Source of the DNA: Gemmatimonadota bacterium
GTDB lineage: Bacteria > Gemmatimonadota > Gemmatimonadetes > Gemmatimonadales > Gemmatimonadaceae
Direction: 5' to 3'
Length of the DNA: 35,397 nucleotides
Assembly: GCA_019510405.1 (NCBI GenBank)
Contig: JAEKKK010000117.1
Span: 1-35,397, forward strand
Shown: in pieces, positions 7,682-15,690 of the stretch
Numbering within the stretch: position 1 is the first letter of the stretch
How the letters are laid out: every line of letters begins with the position of its first letter
The notes under the pieces: model-generated
Told to the model about the DNA's origin: nothing
Seen by the model: only the letters and a program-made list of their open reading frames with translations
Databases searched by the model: none
Translations under genes and position numbers: made by a program

Positions 7682-8260
7682 TCAGCTCCGGGTCGTCAGT
7701 CGCTGCAGATCCGTCTGGCGCTGCACGCTCGTCTCGGGGACGTCGAGCAGATACTGGTCCTCACGCACGATCGTGAAGCCGCGGGCGAGATAGTTGGGCA
7801 GCGCCTGGGGCGCATCGAGCGTGCAGGTATTGAGGATCGCGCGCGATGCATCCAGCGCGAACGCTTCCTCCGCCGCACGGGTGAGCAGCCAGCCGCCAAG
7901 CCCGCGCCCGATGAACGCGGGCGCGAGCCCGAAGTACATCACTTCGACGACTCGATCGGGATGGCGCTTCAGCTCGAAGTAGCCGGCGGTGTGGCCGCGC
8001 AGGTGAGCCGACCAGACGTGAACGTCGGGGTTCTCCAGATAGCGCTGCAGCTCCTCGACGCTCCATGCGAGTCGGTCGCGCCAGAGCCAGCGTTCGCCGA
8101 CCAGCGTGTAGAGCTCGAGGTAGTCGGCCGGCTCGATCGGGAAGCGGCGACGCAGCTCGACGTGCTCGGCGGGGAGGCGCCCGGGTTTGAGCTCCGCGAG
8201 CGACCGCAGCTCGAGGTAGGTGCGTCGCACGGCGACGCGCGTCCAGCCTTCGCGTGACAT
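7682..8260 (-). CDS. GNAT-family N-acetyltransferase
   Basis: 192-aa GNAT protein. The acetyl-CoA binding motif A is FGLAPAFIGRGLGGWLL (R/Q-x-x-G-x-G/A), preceded by the strand VVEVMYFGL, and motif B includes NTCTLDAPQALPNYLARGF with the usual late Tyr-containing helix. It should transfer an acetyl group from acetyl-CoA to an amine; the substrate cannot be read from sequence. The ATG at 8260 has TAGCTT 7 nt upstream and no Shine-Dalgarno, suggesting a leaderless message. It stands between the convergent helicase and the CGNR regulator on the same strand (75-bp gap). Confidence 0.87.
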   Translation of the reverse strand: MSREGWTRVAVRRTYLELRSLAELKPGRLPAEHVELRRRFPIEPADYLELYTLVGERWLWRDRLAWSVEELQRYLENPDVHVWSAHLRGHTAGYFELKRHPDRVVEVMYFGLAPAFIGRGLGGWLLTRAAEEAFALDASRAILNTCTLDAPQALPNYLARGFTIVREDQYLLDVPETSVQRQTDLQRLTTRS

Positions 8261-8267
8261 AGCAGAA

Positions 8268-8273
8268 AAGCTA
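8268..8273 (-). promoter_or_regulatory. -10-like TAGCTT, leaderless candidate
   Basis: TAGCTT on the minus strand ends 7 nt before the GNAT start codon, so transcription would begin at or near the A of ATG. No -35 consensus is seen. Confidence 0.4.
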
Positions 8274-8335
8274 ACGACGGGGCGGGGACGCGGCGATGAT
8301 CGAAGGACTGCTGCGGTGCAGCAGAACTTCAGGCC

Positions 8336-8986
8336 TCACGCGTGCAGCTTCATGCGGTGTCGCGCCGCCTTCGCGCGGTTCCCGCAGGTCGCCATGTCGC
8401 ACCAGCGCCGCCGGCCGTTCTTCGTCTCGTCCTGGAAGACGCGGCCGCAGCGCGGGTCGGCGCAGCGGCGCACGCGGCCGAGCTGATCGAGGATCAGTGC
8501 GTCGGCCGCATTCTCGACGACGGGGATGAGCAGCCCCGCGAAGGCGTCGCCGACGGGGACGAAGGCGCGGGCGAAGCTGCCATCGGGGCGCAACTCGACG
8601 CGCCGCGTACCGGCGCTGCGGCCGAGCACACGATTGATCTCGCTGAGCGCCGCCATGCGCACATCGCTGGCGAACACGCCGCGCTCGGCGAGCGCACGCA
8701 GCACGGTGCGCACGCGCCGTGCGTCGCCGAGTACCGCGAGCGCGCCGGCCGGCTGCTGCTCCGAGCGCCGCCGCATCGTCGCACTGCGCTCTGCGTCGAG
8801 CACGTGTGCCGCCTCGAGCCAGAGCACGAAGCGATTGAAATCGTGCAGCGCGTCGGGGCCGCGCACACCGGTGTCGGTGTTCACGAAATCGAGCCACAGC
8901 CGCTCGGCGACGAACGCGAACTGCGGACGGTCACGTCGTTCGCGATCGTGGTGTACGTGCGCGCTGAGCTCGAGCGAGGGAGACAT
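8336..8986 (-). CDS. CGNR zinc-finger (ABATE domain) putative regulator
   Basis: 216 aa. The N-terminal part matches the stress-induced ABATE domain (FVAERLWLDFVNTD near the start, then helices). The C-terminus is a CGNR zinc finger: CADPRC...RRRWCDMATCGNRAKAARHR, with four Cys for zinc and a basic segment likely to bind DNA. Members of the family are treated as transcription regulators; targets are unknown. The ATG at 8986 was chosen because the preceding 48 track residues look non-coding. TAGGGT lies just 2 nt before it and no good Shine-Dalgarno is seen, so the start is moderately certain. Confidence 0.85.
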   Translation of the reverse strand: MSPSLELSAHVHHDRERRDRPQFAFVAERLWLDFVNTDTGVRGPDALHDFNRFVLWLEAAHVLDAERSATMRRRSEQQPAGALAVLGDARRVRTVLRALAERGVFASDVRMAALSEINRVLGRSAGTRRVELRPDGSFARAFVPVGDAFAGLLIPVVENAADALILDQLGRVRRCADPRCGRVFQDETKNGRRRWCDMATCGNRAKAARHRMKLHA

Positions 8987-9142
8987 TGACCCTACGTTAC
9001 GGCGCGGTTCGACGGCCAGCAACCAGTGTCCGGAAGGGCTCGGGTTCAGCTGAGGCTGGCGAGCGACGATCGTTGCGCGCCGGTGTGACGCCCGGCACAC
9101 ACGATGCAACTCGCACCGGTGACTCATCACAGGAGCTCGAGC

Positions 9143-9337
9143 ATGGCACGCAAGCGTGAAATGATCGAACCGAATCAGGGCGACAAGCGCTACGTACGCC
9201 GCGACGCGGCGGGGCGCTTCACAGACGATCAGGCGAACGTGGGGCGCTCGCTCTCGGCCGACAAGCGGAGCAAGTCGAAGACGGTCGTCCCGAAAGGGAT
9301 GGGGGACAAGGGCGACCAGAAGCGCTCCAAGCGCTGA
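9143..9337 (+). CDS. Small basic hydrophilic protein
   Basis: 64 aa, very rich in Lys, Arg, Asp and Gly, with no signal peptide and no hydrophobic segment (MARKREMIEPNQGDKRYVRRD... then GRFTDDQANVGRSL). Similar short proteins with GDKRYVRRD and GRFTxDQ occur in many bacteria without assigned function; this is from memory of the family pattern and not from a search. An intrinsically disordered, possibly nucleic-acid-associated protein is a guess. AGGAG lies 7 nt before the ATG at 9143, which fixes the start; the track ORF begins 13 codons too early. It converges on the SthA-like gene with 6 bp between the ends. Confidence 0.8.
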   Translation: MARKREMIEPNQGDKRYVRRDAAGRFTDDQANVGRSLSADKRSKSKTVVPKGMGDKGDQKRSKR

Positions 9338-9343
9338 ACCGCG

Positions 9344-10810
9344 TCAGCCTCGGACGTCGGTCGCCGCCTCGGCGTGCACCGGCGTCCGGAGGCGCGCCTG
9401 CCGGCGCTGCAGCTGCTGGAGCCCGTCGTAAGCAGCGTACTTGTACGTCTCGCCGAGCGAGGGGAAGCCGAACGCCGCCTGGATGAAGAAGTCGAGCGTG
9501 CCCTCGAGGGCGATGACGCTCATCCCGACGTGGATCAACTCGCACGCGCCTTCGCCGACGACCGTGACGCCGAGCACGCGCTGGGTCTCCGGGTCGAAGA
9601 GCAGCTTCACGAACCCATCGACGTCGCCGAGGATCTGCCCGCGCGCGGTGTCACGGAAGCTGGCGCGTCCAATCTCGAAGGGGACGCCGCGCGCGAGGAG
9701 CGACTCCTCGCTCTCGCCAACGGTCGCGAGCTCGGGGATCGTCCACACGGTGTACGGCAGCACGCTGGAGACGGCGCGCTTGTAGCGCAGATCGAAGGCG
9801 TGGCAGACGGCGACGCGCGCCTGCTCCATGCCCGCCGAAGCGAGCGCGGGGAAGCCGACGACGTCACCCGCGGCGTAGATGCTCGGCACGGCCGTGCGAT
9901 GGTTGGCGTCCACCTGCACGAAGGCGCGCGCGTCCGTGCGCACGCCGAGCGCCTCGAGACCGAGCGACTTCGTATTGCCGATCCGGCCCGTGGCGACGAG
10001 CACGAGATCGGCGGCGATGATCGTTCCGTCACGCAGGGTGACGGCGGCGCGACGGTCGGTCACCTCGACGCTCCGGATCTCGGCGTTGCCGTACACGGTG
10101 ACGTTGAGCCGCGCCGTCATCGCGCGCCGCAGTGCATCGCTCACCTCGCGGTCGAGGTGCGAGATGAGGCGCCCGCGCTCGTTGATCACCGTGACGCGGC
10201 TGCCGAGCGCGGCGAAGGTGCAGGCGTACTCACAGCCGATCACACCCCCGCCGACGACGATCATCGACGGCGGAATGCGCTGGAGGGTGAGCAGGGAGTC
10301 GCTGTCCACCACGACCTCGCCGTCGAGCGCGTAGCCGACCGGCGGCTCGGGCCGCGCTCCCGTGGCGACGAGAAAGACGTCGGCGGTGAGGCGGCGCGGC
10401 GTCGTGCCGTAGCGCGTCACCTCCAGGGTGTGCGCGTCGACGAAGCGCGCCGTGCCCTGGATCGTGGTGATGTGATGGCGCTGGAGGTTGTGGTCGATCA
10501 GCTCCCACGCGGTCTCGATCACGTTCCGCTCGCGCTGCATGAAGTCGCCGATGGTGATGCCGGGCTTCACGCGCAGGTCCACGCCGTACACGCCGCGCTG
10601 GCGGAAACCGGAGAAGTACGTCGCCGTCTCGCGCAGTGTGCGAGAGGGAACGGTGCCCGTGTTCACCATGGCGCCGCCCGGCTTGGGGGCGCGCTCGACG
10701 ATGCAGACGCGCTTCCCGAAGTACGCCGCCTGCGCGGCGCCTTTCTCGCCGGCAGGGCCGGCGCCGATCACGACGAGATCGAAATGCTCGCTGTCGGCTG
10801 ATTCGGTCAC
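9344..10810 (-). CDS. SthA-like soluble pyridine nucleotide transhydrogenase / FAD-NAD(P) oxidoreductase
   Basis: 488-aa flavoprotein of the disulfide-reductase fold: FAD-binding VIGAGPAGEKGA at 14-25, a second dinucleotide site VVGGGVIGCEYA in the middle, ATG/AAGD motifs (YAAGDVVGFPAL) and the C-terminal dimerisation domain. The redox-disulfide position reads GGAMVNTGTVPSR (45-57), so both Cys of the classical CxxxxC are missing; soluble transhydrogenases SthA typically lack the second one. Exchange of reducing equivalents between NADH and NADP is the best guess, but loss of the first Cys too makes this variant unusual. The GTG start at 10810 shares a base with the stop of the LD-carboxypeptidase (TAGTG), implying translational coupling. 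Confidence 0.85.
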   Translation of the reverse strand: MTESADSEHFDLVVIGAGPAGEKGAAQAAYFGKRVCIVERAPKPGGAMVNTGTVPSRTLRETATYFSGFRQRGVYGVDLRVKPGITIGDFMQRERNVIETAWELIDHNLQRHHITTIQGTARFVDAHTLEVTRYGTTPRRLTADVFLVATGARPEPPVGYALDGEVVVDSDSLLTLQRIPPSMIVVGGGVIGCEYACTFAALGSRVTVINERGRLISHLDREVSDALRRAMTARLNVTVYGNAEIRSVEVTDRRAAVTLRDGTIIAADLVLVATGRIGNTKSLGLEALGVRTDARAFVQVDANHRTAVPSIYAAGDVVGFPALASAGMEQARVAVCHAFDLRYKRAVSSVLPYTVWTIPELATVGESEESLLARGVPFEIGRASFRDTARGQILGDVDGFVKLLFDPETQRVLGVTVVGEGACELIHVGMSVIALEGTLDFFIQAAFGFPSLGETYKYAAYDGLQQLQRRQARLRTPVHAEAATDVRG

Positions 10811-11766
10811 TACGCAGAGGGCGGGGAGGGGACGCCACTGGCCAGCGCATCCTCACGGTACACGAGCCAGCCAGTCGTGTCCTCGACGACCAGCTCGACT
10901 TCGGTCCCGAGCGGCAGCGTCAAGTTAGGACTGTCGTGTCCGGCTGGAAAGTCCATCAGCACCGGAACGCCGAGATCGGCGACCAGATCGAGGAGGAAGT
11001 CCTCGAAGTCGTCCTCCTCGGAGCGGTCGAGGGAGAGGTGGCCGAAGACGATCCCGCGCACCTTGGCGAGCAGTCCCGCGGCGCGGAGCTGGACGAGCCG
11101 CTCGTCGACGAACGACATCGGGTCGCGGACCTCTTCGAGGAAGAGGATCGCGTCGGTGGTGTCGATCTCGTACGGCGTACCGATGGTCTGCTGCACGAGC
11201 GCGAGGTTGCCGCCGACGAGCCGTCCCGTCGCGCGGCCCGGGCGCGCGCTGCGCGCGACGTCGCGTCCCATGCGCGTGGTCGGACGCGAAGTGGTGAGCG
11301 CGGTGAGGAGCGACGCCGTGGTGATGTCGCGGGCGCTGGGAATGAGGTCGTCCACCGTCGGTCCGTGAAACGCGCGCAGGCCGGCGAGGCGCTCGAGCCA
11401 GATGTGCAGCACCGTGATGTCGGAATAGCCGACGAACGACTTGGGGTGCGCGGCGAAGATGGCGGGTTCGAGATAGGGGAGCATGCGCACCGCGCCGTAG
11501 CCGCCGGTGCCGCCGATGATGGCGTCGACGCGCGGGTCGATCCACATCTCGGTGAAGCGTGCCGCGCGGCGCTCGTCTTCGGCACGCGTGTAGCGCCGCA
11601 CGGTGGAGAGCTCGGGGTCGACGATGACGCCGTAGCCGGCGCGCTCGAGCGCCCGGATGCCGCGTGCCAGCCAGCGGGCGCGCGGGGCGTACGACGAAGC
11701 GACGATGCCGATGGTGTCCCCCTTCTGCAGCGGCTTCGGGCGCAGCAGCGGAGGGCGTTCAGTCAC
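10810..11766 (-). CDS. ldcA: LD-carboxypeptidase (peptidase S66)
   Basis: 318-aa serine peptidase of family S66 that trims the terminal D-Ala from tetrapeptide stems during murein recycling. The catalytic Ser115 lies in FVGYSDITVLH, the Glu in ILFLEEVRDP (about 211) and the His277 in FPAGHDSPNLTLPLG, a complete Ser-Glu-His triad. The N-terminal KGDTIGIVASS strand is typical of the family. There is no signal peptide, so it acts in the cytosol. It starts with GTG 3 bp after the stop of the small membrane protein and ends overlapping the SthA-like start, so it is the middle gene of a three-gene operon. Confidence 0.93.
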   Translation of the reverse strand: MTERPPLLRPKPLQKGDTIGIVASSYAPRARWLARGIRALERAGYGVIVDPELSTVRRYTRAEDERRAARFTEMWIDPRVDAIIGGTGGYGAVRMLPYLEPAIFAAHPKSFVGYSDITVLHIWLERLAGLRAFHGPTVDDLIPSARDITTASLLTALTTSRPTTRMGRDVARSARPGRATGRLVGGNLALVQQTIGTPYEIDTTDAILFLEEVRDPMSFVDERLVQLRAAGLLAKVRGIVFGHLSLDRSEEDDFEDFLLDLVADLGVPVLMDFPAGHDSPNLTLPLGTEVELVVEDTTGWLVYREDALASGVPSPPSA

Positions 11767-11769
11767 GGA

Positions 11770-12051
11770 TCAACTCTGCGCCGGCAGGGCCTGACGACTC
11801 TCCCGCTCGGCCTCGAGTCGGGCGGTGAAACGCTGCGCTTCGGCCATCCGCTCCACCTCGATCGCGATCGCGTCGATCGATTGCTGGAGCTGGTCGATGC
11901 GCTGGCTGACGTCGGTGTTCGCGGGGAGGTGCTTGTTGTCGGTGTGCTTGACGGAGCGGTAGGTGGCGACGGCGATACCGCAGATGGCGCCAACAAGGCC
12001 GGCGGAGATCGCGGCGACCTGAGCGAAGACCTGGACCTCGGGGATCATCAT
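11770..12051 (-). CDS. Small membrane protein with coiled coil
   Basis: 93 aa. One N-terminal membrane helix (about 8-30, VAAISAGLVGAICGIAVATY) is followed by a charged helix with heptad-like spacing (RIDQLQQSIDAIAIEVERMAEAQ), predicting a membrane-anchored coiled coil. No family is recognised. It is the first gene of the operon with ldcA and the SthA-like gene. The start may be the first or second of two consecutive ATG codons; no Shine-Dalgarno is visible. Confidence 0.7.
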   Translation of the reverse strand: MMIPEVQVFAQVAAISAGLVGAICGIAVATYRSVKHTDNKHLPANTDVSQRIDQLQQSIDAIAIEVERMAEAQRFTARLEAERESRQALPAQS

Positions 12052-12166
12052 GATCGGGTGGGATGAGAGGATCGGTGACGAGCACTCGACCCTACGTCCT
12101 CGCGGGCGTGCTGGTTCCGCTCGCGCCGGTATGTCGCAATGATCGGGCGCGAGCGCAAGAGCGCGG

Positions 12167-14191
12167 TCAGCCGCCCGCGGCCGCTACCCCTTCGACCGGA
12201 GTGTCGGACTGGTCGTCCTCGCCGTCGACCGGCGCGGCGGACGGATTGCGCAGGAGCGCCTCTACGGCGGCCTGGGCCTCGAGCGAGTCGGCGATCAGGT
12301 CACCGATGCTGCGCGCGGCATCGAGAGAGGCGGTGACCGATTCGATTCCCGCCGCGCCCATCTGGAGGCGCAGCAGGTCGAGCCGGATGCTCTCGAGCGC
12401 GGCGACCGTCGTGGCGAGGCGCTGCGCGGCGGTGGCGCGCGTGCCGCGGAGCTCCTCGGCGACGCCGGCGCGCTCGTCGCCGGCGAGGGTCTCGCCACCG
12501 CGCTCGAAGACGGCGAGCTGGTCGTCGAGCCTGACGATGCTGTCGCGGAGGCGGCCGGCGTCGGCCTCGAGACGGCGGACCGTCTCGGGGAGCGCGGCGA
12601 GCTCGCGGCGCGCCTCCTTCGGGAGCGCCTCGTAGAGGTGATCGGTGGCGCGGCCGAGCGCGATCTCCGTCAGAAGCGGCATCCCGATCGCGGGCCTGTC
12701 TGTCTTCCTCAGGCCAAGTGATGCGAGTTTCCCGACGCGCGCGCCCCACTTGCTTTTCCAGAAGCCGATGGCGCGCGAAGCAATGCGGTGTGCGAGGTGA
12801 AGGCGTACGTACTCACCGCCAAGTGCCACAGCCGCGATGGTGACGGCCGACGCGGAGAAGAAGAGCGTCCGAACCGCCAGCTCCTGAATCTCCCAGTAGA
12901 CACCGAGAGCGTTCTCCTTCAATCCGAGATGAAAGGCATCGGTCGCGTGGTCCCAGATGTACGCCCCTATCCCCAGTCCGCCGAGGCCAGCGCCGAGCAG
13001 GATGCGCATGACCCGTCGGAACCGCGGGGAGCTCTGACGCCGTTCGTACTCGATCTCCTCGGCGAGTGCGAGCTGATGTTCTCGCATGGCAGCATGCAGG
13101 TCGTCGACCCGATAGCCCTCAGCGAGAATGCGCCGTAGTCGGAAGTAGCTCGGCACGAAGCTCAGGCCAAGCAGCGGAAAGAAGGGCACCACGAACCAGC
13201 CCGCGAGCTGGAGCGGCGTCCCGAACCCGTTCGTGATGTTCGAGGCGAACGCGACGCCGGTCATCGCTCCGATGCCGACGAACGCGAGCCGCGCGGGCAG
13301 CTCCTTCTGTCCCTGACTCAGCCACACGCGCAGCGGCGCCGGGATCTCCTTCGCGTGCTCGAACGCGAGGTCGATCGCTTCGGCGAAGCTCTCCGCATTG
13401 CGGTAGCGCCGGATCGGCTCCTTGTGCAGGCAGCGCTCGACGGCGGCGGCGAGGCGCGGCGGCACGCTGGGCGCCACGCTGGTGATCGACGAGGCAGTGG
13501 CGGTGAGATGCTGGCGGACGACGTCGCCGCTCGTCTCGCCATCGAAGGGGAGCCGGCCGGTCAGTGCGTAGTAGCCCGCGACACCCAGCGAGTAGAGATC
13601 GCTGCGGGCGTCGACCGGCTCGCCGCTCGCCTGCTCGGGGCTCACGTAGTGGGCGTTGCCCATCACGCGCCCATCCGCGGACAGCGCGTTGGTCTGCGCG
13701 GCGCTCGCGATGCCGAAGTCGGTGACGAGCGCACGCTCGCTGCCATGCTCGAGGAGAATGTTCTCGGCCGAGACGTCGCGGTGGACGAGCCGCGCGCCGT
13801 GGGCGTATGCCAGCGCCCAGGCGACCTCGCGGAGCACGCGCGCGGCCTGGCCGGGCAGGAGGGGGCCGCGCTGGCGGATCCGCTCGCCGAGCGTCGTCCC
13901 CTCGACGAACGCCATGACGATGTAGACGAAGCCCCCGCGTTCCCCGACCGCGTACACGGGCACGATGTTCGGGTGCGTCAGCGCGGCGGCGGTCTGCGCC
14001 TCGCGGAGGAAGGCCTCGCGCAGCTCGTGGCGCTCGGCGAGCGCGGGCGGAAGGACCTTGATCGCGACGGGCCGCGCGAGCCGCACCTCGCGGGCGAGGT
14101 AGACGATCCCCATTCCCCCGCGGCCGATCTCGCGATCGAGCGAGTATTCGCCGGCGAGGGCGGATTGGAGGGCGATGAATTCGGCGTCCAT
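12167..14191 (-). CDS. Membrane-bound Hanks-type Ser/Thr protein kinase
   Basis: 674 aa. Kinase domain about 16-275: Gly loop GRGGMGIVY, ATP-anchoring Lys45 in VAIKV, HRDVSAEN at 137-144 and DFG at 158-160, then SPEQASGEP and a normal C-lobe. The catalytic-loop Lys of HRDxKxxN is Ser here, as in some bacterial kinases with HRDVSP. Hydrophobic segments near 295-345 and 410-490 suggest about four membrane passes. Residues about 530-650 form a long charged coiled coil. The start is uncertain: ATG 14191 is chosen, but ATG 14248 (MEGRLNSPNPP...) follows TCTATT by 7 nt and could be a leaderless start whose N-terminus is encoded by GGGATG-type repeats. The track start at 14473 runs through tandem repeats and is rejected. 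Confidence 0.85.
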   Translation of the reverse strand: MDAEFIALQSALAGEYSLDREIGRGGMGIVYLAREVRLARPVAIKVLPPALAERHELREAFLREAQTAAALTHPNIVPVYAVGERGGFVYIVMAFVEGTTLGERIRQRGPLLPGQAARVLREVAWALAYAHGARLVHRDVSAENILLEHGSERALVTDFGIASAAQTNALSADGRVMGNAHYVSPEQASGEPVDARSDLYSLGVAGYYALTGRLPFDGETSGDVVRQHLTATASSITSVAPSVPPRLAAAVERCLHKEPIRRYRNAESFAEAIDLAFEHAKEIPAPLRVWLSQGQKELPARLAFVGIGAMTGVAFASNITNGFGTPLQLAGWFVVPFFPLLGLSFVPSYFRLRRILAEGYRVDDLHAAMREHQLALAEEIEYERRQSSPRFRRVMRILLGAGLGGLGIGAYIWDHATDAFHLGLKENALGVYWEIQELAVRTLFFSASAVTIAAVALGGEYVRLHLAHRIASRAIGFWKSKWGARVGKLASLGLRKTDRPAIGMPLLTEIALGRATDHLYEALPKEARRELAALPETVRRLEADAGRLRDSIVRLDDQLAVFERGGETLAGDERAGVAEELRGTRATAAQRLATTVAALESIRLDLLRLQMGAAGIESVTASLDAARSIGDLIADSLEAQAAVEALLRNPSAAPVDGEDDQSDTPVEGVAAAGG

Positions 14192-14220
14192 GGCGGGATG
14201 CGGGGATGCGGGGATGGGGG
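14192..14220. repeat. GCGGGGATG-type short repeat tract
   Basis: GCGGGATGCGGGGATGCGGGGATGG: three near-copies of an 8-9 bp unit immediately upstream of the kinase start. The same unit recurs in inverted orientation at 14424-14460 and in the three convergent intergenic palindromes elsewhere in the window. Confidence 0.8.
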
Positions 14221-14326
14221 GATTTGGACTATTGAGACGGCCCTCCATGTGGGCGAATAGACACCGGCGAGCGTAACACGGTTGTCGGGGCGAGACGGCC
14301 CACCAAACTGTCGAGGTGCAGATCCC

Positions 14327-14415
14327 TCGACTCGCTGCGCTCGCTCGGGATGACAGGGCTCTCCATGCGCTCGCTCGGGATGACAGGGCTCTCCATGCGC
14401 TCGCTCGGGACGACA
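14327..14415. repeat. 30-bp tandem repeat, about 2.5 copies
   Basis: The unit TCGCTCGGGATGACAGGGCTCTCCATGCGC occurs at 14341-14370 and 14371-14400 exactly, then partially (TCGCTCGGGACGACA) to 14415. It is preceded by a related TCGACTCGCTGCGC. The wording 'tcgactcgctgcgctcgctcgggatgaca' resembles intergenic repeats scattered in many GC-rich genomes. It lies in the divergent kinase/ispH gap, and its translation (RASAWRALS) creates a false N-terminal extension of the kinase ORF. Confidence 0.9.
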
Positions 14416-14423
14416 TGGGGCGT

Positions 14424-14460
14424 TCCGCATCCCCGCATCTCCGCATCCCCTCATTCCCGC
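14424..14460. repeat. CGCATCCCC-type short repeat tract
   Basis: CCGCATCCCCGCATCTCCGCATCCCCTCATTCCCGC, the reverse-complement orientation of the GCGGGGATG unit, just before the ispH promoter candidate. Confidence 0.75.
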
Positions 14461-14463
14461 GAC

Positions 14464-14469
14464 TAGATT
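14464..14469 (+). promoter_or_regulatory. -10-like TAGATT, leaderless candidate for ispH
   Basis: TAGATT ends 6 nt before the ispH ATG (14476) and there is no Shine-Dalgarno. A start of transcription at the ATG is implied. No clear -35 is seen. Confidence 0.45.
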
Positions 14470-14475
14470 TCACGC

Positions 14476-15690
14476 ATGGCCGACGAGCCCAGCACCTACT
14501 ACCGCAAGGGCTTCGGCCTGAAGGCGGACGTCCAGGGCGATCTGTCCGCGGACTACAACGCGCGCATCGTGGATGCGCTGCGCGAGCACGAGTACACGCT
14601 CCAGGTCGAGGACGTCACCATCCGCCTGGCGAGCGAGTTCGGCTTCTGCTATGGCGTGGAGCGCGCGGTCGAGTATGCCTACCAGACGCGGCGCAAGTTC
14701 CCTGACCGGCGCCTGCTGCTCGTCGGCGAGATCATCCACAACCCGCACGTCAACGCCAAGCTGCGCGGCATGGGGATCGAGATCCTCGAGCCGAACAGCG
14801 AAGGCATCTTCGATTTCTCCGGCGTCCGTGCCGAGGACGTGGTGATCCTCCCGGCGTTCGGCGTGACGATCGCGGCGTTCGAGGCACTGCGGGCGATCGG
14901 GTGCGTGCTCGTGGACACGACGTGCGGCTCCGTGCTCAACGTGTGGAAGCGGGTCGAGGTGTATGCGCGCGACGGCTATACGGCGCTGATCCACGGCAAG
15001 CATTACCACGAGGAGACGCGCGCCACGGCGTCGCAGGTGCTCAAGTATCCGGCCGGCGCGTTTCTCGTAGTGCGCGACATGAACGAGGCGCGCGAGGTGT
15101 GCGACTACGTGGAGGGCCGCGGCGATCGTGACGCGTTTCTCGCCAAGTTCGCCCGCGCGGCGTCGCCCGGCTTCGACCCCAACGTGCACCTGCGACGCAT
15201 CGGCGTGGCGAACCAGACGACGATGCTCGCGCGCGAGTCGCTCGCGATTGGTGAGGAGGTCGGTCAGGCGATCGAGCGCGCGCGCGGCGCTGCGGCCCGT
15301 GCCGCCGACTTTCGTACGTTCGACACGATCTGCAGCGCGACGCAGGAGCGGCAGGACGCGGTGACGGCGCTGCTCGAGGAGCCGCTGACGGCGATGATCG
15401 TCATCGGCGGCTTCAACTCGAGCAACACGATCTCCCTCGCGGCGCTGTGCGACGAGCGGGTGCCGACGTACCATATCGAGGACGCGAGCGGGATCGACCC
15501 CGAGTCGGGCACGGTCCACTTCCGCCGCGCCGGCATCAAGCACGTCGAAGCCACCGTCGCCGACTGGCTGCCGGCGGAGGGGCCGGTGCGCGTCGGACTC
15601 ACCGCGGGCGCCAGCACGCCGAACAACAAGATCGGCGAGACGGTGGCGCGCATCCTCGCCACGCGCGGCCTGGTGCTGCAGACGGCGTGA
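14476..15690 (+). CDS. ispH: 4-hydroxy-3-methylbut-2-enyl diphosphate reductase
   Basis: 404-aa [4Fe-4S] enzyme that performs the last step of the MEP pathway, reducing HMBPP to IPP and DMAPP. The three cluster cysteines are visible: Cys58 in FGFCYGVERAV, Cys150 in DTTCGSV and Cys286 in TICSATQERQDA. Substrate-binding His residues occur in GEIIHNPHV and the HGKHYHEET region, and SNN-type motifs in GGFNSSNT and GASTPNN. At about 400 aa it is the long form (as in cyanobacteria and plants), with about 50 extra N-terminal residues compared with the E. coli enzyme. Its stop overlaps the GTG start of the SGNH hydrolase by 4 nt. Confidence 0.95.
   Translation: MADEPSTYYRKGFGLKADVQGDLSADYNARIVDALREHEYTLQVEDVTIRLASEFGFCYGVERAVEYAYQTRRKFPDRRLLLVGEIIHNPHVNAKLRGMGIEILEPNSEGIFDFSGVRAEDVVILPAFGVTIAAFEALRAIGCVLVDTTCGSVLNVWKRVEVYARDGYTALIHGKHYHEETRATASQVLKYPAGAFLVVRDMNEAREVCDYVEGRGDRDAFLAKFARAASPGFDPNVHLRRIGVANQTTMLARESLAIGEEVGQAIERARGAAARAADFRTFDTICSATQERQDAVTALLEEPLTAMIVIGGFNSSNTISLAALCDERVPTYHIEDASGIDPESGTVHFRRAGIKHVEATVADWLPAEGPVRVGLTAGASTPNNKIGETVARILATRGLVLQTA

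Noticed and set aside
9374-10801. 475-aa plus-strand ORF
   Set aside because: Antisense shadow of the SthA-like flavoprotein, with biased Arg/Glu/Asp/His composition.
14327-14415. Possible CRISPR array
   Set aside because: Tandem 30-bp units are contiguous with no unique spacers.
14192-14473. N-terminal extension of the kinase to 768 aa
   Set aside because: It is translated from tandem repeats (RASAWRALS) and lacks any domain.
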